From the NCBI RefSeq assembly GCF_900445235.1, contig NZ_UFSM01000001.1, forward strand, positions 3,053,501 to 3,117,500: a stretch of DNA of 64,000 nt, read 5' to 3'. The notes under the pieces are model-generated. The model saw only the letters and a program-made list of their open reading frames with translations, was not told the DNA's origin and ran no database searches. The translations under genes were made by a program, and so were the position numbers. Shown here one piece after another: positions 57,442-64,000 of the stretch. Position 1 is the first letter of the stretch. Every line of letters begins with the position of its first letter. The stretch is from Aminobacter aminovorans (GTDB taxonomy: Bacteria; Pseudomonadota; Alphaproteobacteria; Rhizobiales; Rhizobiaceae).

Positions 57442-58860
57442 TTGCCATTGGTTGCGTTCGACGAAATGCTGCCGGCAGAAGCCGGACTGAGAAGACCCTA
57501 CGAAGCCTATGACGGCTGGCTGAAAAATCAGGATCCTGCCCGACTTACAGAGAAGATGCGCGATGCCGAGCGGGTGTTCCGCAAGACCGGCATCACCTTT
57601 GCCGTCTATGGCGAGCAGGAAGCATCGGAACGGCTGATCCCGTTCGACATCGTCCCCCGCATCATATCAGGCAATGAGTGGCGCCGGCTGACACAAGGCA
57701 TAGAGCAGCGCGTGCAGGCGCTGAACGCTTTCCTAGACGACATCTACCACCGTCAGGAGATACTCCGCGCTGGACGTGTGCCGCGGGAGCTGATCGCTGC
57801 CAACGAGGCCTTCCTGCCTGAAATGATCGGGGTCCGGCCGCCGGCGGGCGTCTACACCCACATCATCGGCGTCGACGTCGTGCGCATCTCCGAGAACGAG
57901 TTCTACGTGCTTGAGGACAATGCGCGCACGCCCTCCGGCGTGTCCTATATGCTCGAGAACCGCGAAACGATGCTGCAGCTCTTCCCCGAGCTGTTCCAGC
58001 GCATCAAGGTGCATCCGGTCGAGAACTATCCGCAACTGCTCAGGCAGTCGCTGGCCGCGGTGCGGCCCAACGGGGTGAGTGGCGCCCCGACGATTGCGGT
58101 GCTGACGCCGGGCAGCTTCAACTCGGCCTACTTCGAGCATGCATTCCTGGCCGACCAGATGGGCGTGCAACTGGTGGAGGGGCAGGATTTGCGCGTCGTC
58201 GACGGCCATGTGGCGATGCGCACGACCGAAGGCTACAAGCGGATCGACGTGCTCTACCGCCGCGTCGACGACGCTTATCTCGACCCGTTGACCTTCAATC
58301 CGGATTCAGCGCTTGGCGTGCCCGGCATCATGGACGTCTACCGCGCCGGCAACATCACCATCGCCAACGCTCCCGGCACTGGCATCGCTGACGACAAAGC
58401 GATCTACTCCTATATGCCCGAGATCGTCGAGTTCTATACCGGACGCAAGCCGATCCTCGGCAACATCCCGACCTGGCGCTGCTCGGAACCCGACAGCCTG
58501 AAGTATGTCCAGGAGCACCTGGCCGAACTGGTGGTCAAGGAAGTGCACGGTTCGGGCGGCTATGGCATGCTGGTCGGGCCGGCCGCGTCCAGGAAAGAGC
58601 GCGAGGAGTTTTCGAAGAAACTCGCAGCACGCCCGTCGAACTACATCGCCCAGCCCACGCTGTCGCTGTCGACCTGCCCGATCCTGACCGAGAAGGGCCT
58701 GGCCCCGCGCCACGTTGACCTCAGGCCGTTCGTGCTGGTCTCTGATCGCATCCGCATCGTGCCCGGCGGGTTGACGCGGGTAGCGCTCAAGGAAGGTTCG
58801 CTTGTGGTGAACTCGTCTCAAGGTGGCGGGACAAAAGACACGTGGGTTTTGGACGACTGA
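57442..58860 (+). CDS. Circularly permuted ATP-grasp peptide ligase-like protein (Anbu operon)
   Basis: 472 residues of the circularly permuted ATP-grasp type 2 family (DUF404/407). The start region YEAYDGWLKNQDPARL, the core VLEDNARTPSGVSYMLENR and the C-terminal LVVKEVHGSGGYGMLVGP are typical. Such proteins are predicted to ligate amino acids or peptides using ATP. I take TTG 57442 as start because GAGGGGAG lies just upstream; TTG 57448 and ATG 57466 remain possible. It is the first of four genes with alpha-E, a transglutaminase and an Anbu protease. Confidence 0.87.
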   Translation: MPLVAFDEMLPAEAGLRRPYEAYDGWLKNQDPARLTEKMRDAERVFRKTGITFAVYGEQEASERLIPFDIVPRIISGNEWRRLTQGIEQRVQALNAFLDDIYHRQEILRAGRVPRELIAANEAFLPEMIGVRPPAGVYTHIIGVDVVRISENEFYVLEDNARTPSGVSYMLENRETMLQLFPELFQRIKVHPVENYPQLLRQSLAAVRPNGVSGAPTIAVLTPGSFNSAYFEHAFLADQMGVQLVEGQDLRVVDGHVAMRTTEGYKRIDVLYRRVDDAYLDPLTFNPDSALGVPGIMDVYRAGNITIANAPGTGIADDKAIYSYMPEIVEFYTGRKPILGNIPTWRCSEPDSLKYVQEHLAELVVKEVHGSGGYGMLVGPAASRKEREEFSKKLAARPSNYIAQPTLSLSTCPILTEKGLAPRHVDLRPFVLVSDRIRIVPGGLTRVALKEGSLVVNSSQGGGTKDTWVLDD

Positions 58861-58877
58861 GGGGACGCTGAGACTTC

Positions 58878-59819
58878 ATGCTTCTGGGACGCACAGCCAA
58901 CGGCCTTTACTGGATGAACCGCTATATCGAGCGGACCGAGAACATGGCGAGGCTGATCGATGCCGGCCTTCGCATCGCGCTGACCCGCAGCCAGGATGCC
59001 TCGGAGGAATGGAAATCGGTGCTGCTGTCGGCGGGAGCGGCAACGTCTTTCGCCGCCAAGCACAGCGACTACACGGCCGAAAACGTCGCCGACTTCCTGC
59101 TGCGCGACATGTCGAACCCGTCGAGCGCTGTGGCGGCGATCGAAACCGCGCGCAACAATGCGCGGATGGTGCGCACCGCGCTGACGCGGGAAACCTGGGA
59201 GAGCATCAACGAAGCCTGGATGTCGCTGAAGCGCGTTCTGGCGAGCCCGATCGACCAGCGCGAACTGCCCGGCGTGCTGGACGCCATCAAGCGCGAGACG
59301 GCGCTGATCCGAGGCTCGTTCTATGGCACCATGCTGCGCAACGAGATCTTCGACTTCGCCCAGCTCGGCACCTATGTCGAGCGCGCCGACAACACCGCGC
59401 GCATTCTCGACGTCAAATATTACGTGCTGCTGCCCTCGGTCTCCTGGGTCGGCTCGTCGCTCGACAACTACCAGTGGGAATCGATCCTGCGCTCGGTGGC
59501 GGCGCACCGATCCTATCGCTGGGTCTACGAGGCCGAATACAAGCCGACCAACATCGCGGAATATCTGATCCTCAATGCGCGCATGCCGCGTTCGCTGTCG
59601 TTCAGCTATCGCTTCCTTGCCGAGCATCTGAAGTTCCTCGGCGAAGATTATGGCGCCCGGCATCCGGCGCAGGAGATCGCCGAGCGGATCTATGCCCGTC
59701 TGCGTGGCACCGAGATCAAGGACATCTTCGAAACCGGTCTGCACGAGTTCCTGGCCGACTTCATCAGGGAAAATAATCGGCTGGGCGATCAGGTCGCCCA
59801 GGATTTCGGCTTTTATTGA
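58878..59819 (+). CDS. Alpha-E domain protein (Anbu operon)
   Basis: 313 residues of the all-helical alpha-E family (DUF403). It has LGRTANGLYWMNRYIERTEN at the start, the FYGTMLRNEIFDFAQLGTYV block with acidic residues, and SFSYRFLAEHLKFLGEDYG near the end. It always accompanies permuted ATP-grasp proteins, and is proposed to act in the same peptide-bond-forming complex. It lies 17 bp after the ATP-grasp gene. Confidence 0.88.
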   Translation: MLLGRTANGLYWMNRYIERTENMARLIDAGLRIALTRSQDASEEWKSVLLSAGAATSFAAKHSDYTAENVADFLLRDMSNPSSAVAAIETARNNARMVRTALTRETWESINEAWMSLKRVLASPIDQRELPGVLDAIKRETALIRGSFYGTMLRNEIFDFAQLGTYVERADNTARILDVKYYVLLPSVSWVGSSLDNYQWESILRSVAAHRSYRWVYEAEYKPTNIAEYLILNARMPRSLSFSYRFLAEHLKFLGEDYGARHPAQEIAERIYARLRGTEIKDIFETGLHEFLADFIRENNRLGDQVAQDFGFY

Positions 59820-59828
59820 TCGGATAGG

Positions 59829-60626
59829 ATGATGCGGCTCAAGGTCAGCCACCGCACAGAATACAGCTATGACGAGCCGATCCGCTACGGCCTGCAGCGG
59901 CTCAGGCTGTGGCCCGCGAGCGGACCGGCGCAGACGATGCTGACCTGGGCGCTGCACATCGAAGGCGCGCGGGAGGAGGTGCGTTTCCTCGATCAGTTCG
60001 GCAACGACACGCGGCTTCTGTCCATCGATGGCGATCCGCATACGATCAGCGTGGTGGCTGAGGGCGAGATAGAGACCAACGATACGGCTGGTGTTTCGGG
60101 ACCACATCGCGGTTTTGCGCCGCTCTGGCTGTTCGAACACCAGACGCCGCTGACGGCGCCCGGCACAGCGATCCGCGATCTGGCGGCAAGTGTGGGCGAT
60201 GGCGGCGATCTGCAGCGGCTGCACGGGTTGATGGCGCTCATCCAGCAGCGGATAGCTTATGTCACCGGCACGACGGACTCGCGCACGACCGCCGAGGAAG
60301 CACTGGTGAAAGGGACCGGCGTCTGCCAGGACCACTCACATGTATTTGCCGCTTCGGCCCGGCTGCTTGGATTTCCCGCGCGCTATGTCAGCGGCTACCT
60401 GATGATGAACGACCGGGTCGACCAGGTTGCCACGCACGCCTGGGCGGAGGCCTATGTCAGCGACCTCGGCTGGGTCGGGTTCGATGCAGCCAACGGCATG
60501 TCGCCCGACGAACGCTATGTGCGCGTGGCTGTCGGCCGCGACTATCGCGAGGCGATGCCGATAGCCGGCATTCTGATCGGGCATGCGCAGGAACGGCTTG
60601 CAGTCCACATCACGGTAGAGCAGTAA
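59829..60626 (+). CDS. Transglutaminase-like protease (Anbu operon)
   Basis: 265 residues. The N-terminal domain (about 1-110) precedes a transglutaminase-like core with the catalytic Cys in GTGVCQDHSHVF, His in ATHAWAEAYV and Asp in GFDAANGMSPD. This family likely cleaves or transfers peptide bonds in the cytoplasm. The start ATGATG gives MM, and the second ATG (59832) is equally possible. It sits 9 bp after the alpha-E gene. Confidence 0.88.
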   Translation: MMRLKVSHRTEYSYDEPIRYGLQRLRLWPASGPAQTMLTWALHIEGAREEVRFLDQFGNDTRLLSIDGDPHTISVVAEGEIETNDTAGVSGPHRGFAPLWLFEHQTPLTAPGTAIRDLAASVGDGGDLQRLHGLMALIQQRIAYVTGTTDSRTTAEEALVKGTGVCQDHSHVFAASARLLGFPARYVSGYLMMNDRVDQVATHAWAEAYVSDLGWVGFDAANGMSPDERYVRVAVGRDYREAMPIAGILIGHAQERLAVHITVEQ

Positions 60627-60660
60627 TCCGGCATAAGAACATTCGCCGGAACTGGAATCG

Positions 60661-61392
60661 ATGACCTATTGCGTCGGCATGAAAATTGACCGTGGCCTGG
60701 TGTTCATGTCGGACACGCGGACCAATGCCGGGGTCGACAATATCTCTACCTTTCGCAAGATGCGCATCTGGGAGCAGCCAGGCGAGCGCGTGGTCGTCTT
60801 GATGTCGGCCGGTAATCTGGCCACCACGCAGGCCGTGGTCAGCCTGCTCGACGAGCGCACCAAGGCTGCCGCCGAGCGGGCGCCGACGCTGCTCGAAGCG
60901 CCTTCGATGTTCCAGATCGCACGCATCGTCGGCGACACGGTCAAGGAAGTGATCGCCCAGTCGGCCCCGGCCGGCCAGACGGCGGATGCGGCCTTCAACG
61001 CCTCCTTCATTCTCGGCGGCCAGGTCAAGGGCAGCGAACCCCGGCTGTTCATGATCTATCCCGAAGGCAATTTCGTCGAATGCAGTGACGACACGCCGTT
61101 CTTCCAGATCGGAGAGACCAAATATGGCAAGCCGATCATCGTGCGCGCCTATGACCGTGCAATGAGCTTCGCCGAAACCGTGAAGCTCTTGATGGTGTCG
61201 TTCGATTCGACGCTGAAGTCGAACCTGTCGGTCGGCCTGCCGCTCGATCTGGCCTTCTACGAGAAGGACAGTTTCAAGATCGGGCTGAAGAGGCGCATCG
61301 GCGCCGACGATCCCTATTACCGGAGTGTGTCCGAAGGCTGGTCGGATGCCTTGAAGGCCGCGTTCCAGAGCTTGCCCGATTTCATCGAATAA
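60661..61392 (+). CDS. Anbu, proteasome-like peptidase
   Basis: 243 residues, the ancestral beta-subunit (Anbu) relative of HslV and the 20S proteasome. The predicted N-terminal nucleophile is Thr2 exposed after Met removal (MTYCVGMKIDRGLVFMSDTR), with the DTRTNAG segment, the characteristic SAGNLATTQAV and LGGQVKGSEPRLFMIYPEG. No AAA+ unfoldase is adjacent. It closes the four-gene Anbu operon, 34 bp after the transglutaminase gene. Confidence 0.9.
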   Translation: MTYCVGMKIDRGLVFMSDTRTNAGVDNISTFRKMRIWEQPGERVVVLMSAGNLATTQAVVSLLDERTKAAAERAPTLLEAPSMFQIARIVGDTVKEVIAQSAPAGQTADAAFNASFILGGQVKGSEPRLFMIYPEGNFVECSDDTPFFQIGETKYGKPIIVRAYDRAMSFAETVKLLMVSFDSTLKSNLSVGLPLDLAFYEKDSFKIGLKRRIGADDPYYRSVSEGWSDALKAAFQSLPDFIE

Positions 61393-61440
61393 TCGAATGC
61401 CTTGGCCGGCCCTGAGGCCGATGGCGGAGAGAGAATTGCC

Positions 61441-62853
61441 ATGGATAGCGAGGCGTTTCGCCATTGGTCGCAGAAGGCCGCCGAATGGGGAGCCGACTAC
61501 CGCGTCGGCCTGCGCGACCTGCCGGTGCGACCGCGCCTCGAGCCGGGTCAGGTGTTAGCCTCGATTGAGGCCAGCCCGCCCGAAACCGCCGAGCCGATGG
61601 AGGCGATCTTCGCTGACTTTGAGGCCAAGATCGTGCCGGGCATGACGCATTGGCAGCATCCGCGCTTTTTCGCCTATTTTCCGGCCAATGCGGCACCGGT
61701 GTCGGTGGTGGCCGAATATCTGGTCAGCGCCATGGCGGCGCAATGTATGCTGTGGCAGACCTCGCCGGCGGCGACCGAACTCGAGACCCGCGTCGTCGAC
61801 TGGATGCGCCAGGCCCTCGGGCTGCCTGAAAGCTTTACCGGTGTGATCCAGGATTCGGCTTCGTCGGCAACGCTCGCCGCCGTTCTGACCATGCGCGAAC
61901 GCGCACTCGACTGGCAGGGCAACAAATCGGGCCTGTCGGCTGCGCCTGGGATTCGCGTCTATTGCTCGGAGCACGTGCACACGTCGATCGATCGCGCCAT
62001 CTGGATATCAGGCATTGGCGAAGACAATCTCGTGCGCATTCCGAGCGAGGGGCGCTTTCGCGCCATGTCGCCCGAGGCACTGGATGCGGCAATCGTAGAG
62101 GACCGCAAGAATGGCCTGCTGCCGGCCGGCATCATTGCCTGTGTCGGCGGCACCAGCGTGGGCGGCACCGACGACGTGGCGGCGGTCGTGGAGGTGGCCA
62201 TGCGCCACGGCCTCTATGTCCATGTCGACGCGGCCTGGGCCGGCTCGGCGATGATCTGTCCGGAGTTTCGCCACTTCTGGGCAGGTGTCGAGGGCGCGGA
62301 TTCCATTGTCTTCAATCCGCATAAGTGGCTGGGGGCGCAGTTCGACTGTTCGATCCAGTTCATCCGCGATCCCGAAAGCCTCGTACGCACGCTGGCGATC
62401 CGGCCGGAGTTCCTGAAGACGCATGGCCGCGACGGCATCACGAATTATTCCGAGTGGTCGGTACCGCTCGGTCGACGCTTCCGGGCGCTGAAACTGTGGT
62501 TTCTGCTGCGTGCGCATGGGCTGGATGGCTTGCGCGGGATGATCCGCAATCATGTCAGATGGAGCGAGGGGCTGGCTCAGCGACTGGGTCGTGAGGTCGA
62601 TTTCGAGATCACCAGCGAGCCTATGCTGTCGCTGTTTTCGTTCCGTCATGCGCCGCCGGGCGTTGACGATCTCGACGACCACAATCTGGCGCTGGTCGAG
62701 GCGATCAATCGGGATGGACGGATCTATCTGACGCAGACGCGGCTCGACGGGCGCGCCGTGATCCGCTTCCAGGCCGGGGAGTTCGAAGCGACCGAGGCCG
62801 ATGTCGACAAGGCGTTCGACGTAATCGTCGAGCTTGCCCGAACCGCGGGATGA
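61441..62853 (+). CDS. PLP-dependent aromatic-L-amino-acid-decarboxylase-like enzyme
   Basis: 470 residues of the group II decarboxylase fold. It starts MDSEAFRHWSQKAAEWGADY and has THWQHPRFFAYFPAN, the catalytic His region SEHVHTSIDRAI, DAAWAGSA, and the PLP lysine in NPHKWLGAQFDCS. It would decarboxylate aromatic amino acids to amines, though aspartate or glutamate decarboxylation is possible. The ATG at 61441 follows GGAGAGAGAATTGCC, 48 bp after the Anbu stop. It may be a fifth gene of that operon but is not part of the conserved set. Confidence 0.85.
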   Translation: MDSEAFRHWSQKAAEWGADYRVGLRDLPVRPRLEPGQVLASIEASPPETAEPMEAIFADFEAKIVPGMTHWQHPRFFAYFPANAAPVSVVAEYLVSAMAAQCMLWQTSPAATELETRVVDWMRQALGLPESFTGVIQDSASSATLAAVLTMRERALDWQGNKSGLSAAPGIRVYCSEHVHTSIDRAIWISGIGEDNLVRIPSEGRFRAMSPEALDAAIVEDRKNGLLPAGIIACVGGTSVGGTDDVAAVVEVAMRHGLYVHVDAAWAGSAMICPEFRHFWAGVEGADSIVFNPHKWLGAQFDCSIQFIRDPESLVRTLAIRPEFLKTHGRDGITNYSEWSVPLGRRFRALKLWFLLRAHGLDGLRGMIRNHVRWSEGLAQRLGREVDFEITSEPMLSLFSFRHAPPGVDDLDDHNLALVEAINRDGRIYLTQTRLDGRAVIRFQAGEFEATEADVDKAFDVIVELARTAG

Positions 62854-62871
62854 TCATCCGGTAGTGGCATT

Positions 62872-62909
62872 AAAGCCGGCCGGAACATGACGTCCCGGCC
62901 GGCTTTTGT
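62872..62909. terminator. Terminator after the decarboxylase gene
   Basis: AAAGCCGGCCGG and CCGGCCGGCTTTTG pair in a 12-bp GC-rich stem around an 11-base loop; the run of T on the right and A on the left suit both the decarboxylase gene and the convergent terC. Confidence 0.87.
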
Positions 62910-62918
62910 TTAAGCGTG

Positions 62919-63575
62919 TCAGGCGCCCCGGATGTAAGGCAGCACCTCGATCGTGCCGCGATAGATCATTTCGCCCGCGACATAGAGAATGATGACCAGG
63001 CCGACATAGGCGATCCAACGGTACTTCTGCAGCAGGTTGGCGATGAAGCTCGCTGCAACGCCCATCAGCGCGATCGACAGCACGAGGCCGAAGATCAGAA
63101 CGTTGGGATGGTCGCGCGCGGCACCGGCGACGGCCAGCACATTGTCGAGAGACATCGAGACGTCGGCGATGAGGATCTGCCAGGCGGCCTGGGCAAAGGT
63201 CTTGCGCGGCGCGGTACCCGCGACCTTGCCGTCCTTGTCGATATCCCGGTCGGACAGGGCTTCGACGGCCTGGGTTTCCTCGGCATGGCTGTGGCGGAGT
63301 TCACGCCACATCTTCCAGCACACCCACAAAAGCAGCACGCCACCGGCGAGCAGCAGGCCGACGATCTGGAGAAGCTGGGTCGTTGCAGCGGCAAAGCCGA
63401 TACGGAGCACCGTTGCGGCGATGATACCGACCAAGATCGCCTTGGCGCGCTGGTCCTTGGGCAGGCCCGCGGCGGCGAGGCCGATGACGATGGCATTGTC
63501 ACCGGCCAGAACCAGATCGATCATGATGACCTGGAAGAGGGCGGTCAGGGCCTCGGGGGTAAAGAATTCTGTCAT
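62919..63575 (-). CDS. TerC family membrane protein
   Basis: 218 residues with about seven hydrophobic helices. The metal-binding-like motifs are DLVLAGDNAIVIGLAAAGLP at the first helix and ADVSMSLDNVLAVAGAA in the fifth, the two-Asp/Asn pairs shared by manganese-exporting TerC proteins. A hydrophilic acidic linker (about 105-130) separates the halves. The ATG at 63575 was chosen over an earlier one at 63632. In alphaproteobacteria such genes can lie behind a Mn riboswitch, but none was recognised here. Confidence 0.85.
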   Translation of the reverse strand: MTEFFTPEALTALFQVIMIDLVLAGDNAIVIGLAAAGLPKDQRAKAILVGIIAATVLRIGFAAATTQLLQIVGLLLAGGVLLLWVCWKMWRELRHSHAEETQAVEALSDRDIDKDGKVAGTAPRKTFAQAAWQILIADVSMSLDNVLAVAGAARDHPNVLIFGLVLSIALMGVAASFIANLLQKYRWIAYVGLVIILYVAGEMIYRGTIEVLPYIRGA

Positions 63576-63887
63576 ATGGCACCCTTTGCTTTCAGCAAGG
63601 GCGGCGTGGCTTGCAGACATGATCTGCCGCACCGGGATGGCTCCGGTCTAGCAAGAATCAGGACGTGCTGAGTGGTGAATGCATGTTGAGCCAGGCCGCC
63701 GGATTGGAAACTCCAGTCCGACATCGCAGCCATGGTGACTGCCAGAGGGGCCCGGCCTGGGTGGCAGGTTGGTAATCGATCGCTGCGCGGATTTCAAGGC
63801 CGAAACCGCATTTGTTCCACATCCCGCGGAGGCGGGATATTCGACCAATGCGGCTTCGATGTGACTTTCGAAGTGCCTTTTCACTGC

Positions 63888-63920
63888 TTTCGTTCTGGCC
63901 TATCGTTGCTCAAAACGAAA
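63888..63920 (+). promoter_or_regulatory. Candidate operator of the GlpR-like regulator
   Basis: TTTCGTT (63888-63894) and AACGAAA (63914-63920) form a 7-bp inverted repeat 19 bp apart; TCGTT/AACGA at 63903-63918 forms a second, overlapping one. They lie 18 bp before the regulator ATG. The remaining part of this 362-bp divergent gap holds one 7-bp GC hairpin (63823-63840) and nothing else recognised. Confidence 0.4.
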
Positions 63921-63937
63921 TTCAGGGAACGCTCATC

Positions 63938-64000
63938 ATGTATCTGTCGCCACGCCAGTCCGAGATCATCCAACTGGCCAAGGACAATGGGCGTGTGCTG
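63938..64000 (+). CDS. DeoR/GlpR-family regulator (5' end only)
   Basis: The window ends after 21 codons: MYLSPRQSEIIQLAKDNGRV. This is the typical opening of DeoR-type HTH proteins, and resembles rhizobial GlpR repressors of glycerol-3-phosphate metabolism. Only the first helix is visible; the ligand domain is beyond the edge. An inverted repeat upstream suggests autoregulation. Confidence 0.65.
   Translation, partial: MYLSPRQSEIIQLAKDNGRVL

Noticed and set aside
63576..63937. yybP-ykoY manganese riboswitch before terC
   Set aside because: I looked for the conserved GGGGAGUA-type loops on the minus strand and could not find them; only a short GC hairpin is present.

Overview
The window is GC-rich, densely coded chromosomal DNA of an alphaproteobacterium, most likely a Mesorhizobium/Aminobacter-like member of the Hyphomicrobiales (Phyllobacteriaceae). 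The evidence is the order ntrB-ntrC-ntrY-ntrX-trkA-hfq-hflX, the coexistence of glnII and glnA, ATP12, LexA boxes of the GAAC-N7-GAAC type, and an alanine at the GyrA position equivalent to Ser83. No rRNA, tRNA, CRISPR array, prophage or intact insertion sequence was recognised.

Layout. 1-10.3 kb holds the nitrogen two-component systems NtrBC and NtrYX, then trkA, a D-amino-acid transaminase, hfq and hflX. 10.3-15.3 kb holds housekeeping genes: mazG, crcB, a pseudouridine synthase, a HAD phosphatase, a DMT exporter and ATP12. 15.3-22 kb returns to nitrogen: an 11-copy 16-bp tandem repeat, a consensus sigma-54 promoter and glnII; then a ribbon-helix-helix protein, a glyoxalase and a gluconate-dehydrogenase-like pair; then glnB-glnA on the minus strand behind a second sigma-54-like promoter. 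22-27.3 kb holds nnrD, a palindromic repeat, a divergent SDR/TetR pair, a DUF72 gene, a frameshifted membrane protein and an Imm50-like gene directly downstream of uvrA.

27.3-51 kb is a conserved backbone (uvrA, ssb, marC, gyrA, coaD, ppiA, ppiB, queA, tgt) interrupted by accessory blocks. An 8.3-kb block lies between uvrA and ssb. It contains a highly structured non-coding region, a racemase, gene fragments and a complete-looking sugar uptake operon (binding protein, two permeases, ROK kinase, GntR repressor, SIS protein). An HNH endonuclease and a broken aminoglycoside-nucleotidyltransferase-like gene lie between ssb and marC. uvrA, ssb and dinB each carry a perfect alphaproteobacterial LexA box, but dinB is frameshifted.

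51-64 kb holds a threonine dehydratase, a methyltransferase, an ABC-F ATPase, a ThDP enzyme, a DUF4864 protein, an Lrp-type ligand-binding domain, the four-gene Anbu proteasome-like operon (ATP-grasp, alpha-E, transglutaminase, Anbu), a PLP decarboxylase, a TerC protein and the start of a GlpR/DeoR regulator.

Functionally, NtrBC, the PII protein GlnB and two glutamine synthetases form one nitrogen-control circuit that is almost entirely inside this window, with promoter motifs that fit NtrC/RpoN control. Four genes are interrupted (two single-base frameshifts, two in-frame stops). These could be real decay or base-level sequence errors. The two best leads for something not yet described are the approximately 430-bp structured intergenic region upstream of uvrA and the Anbu peptide-ligase/protease locus.
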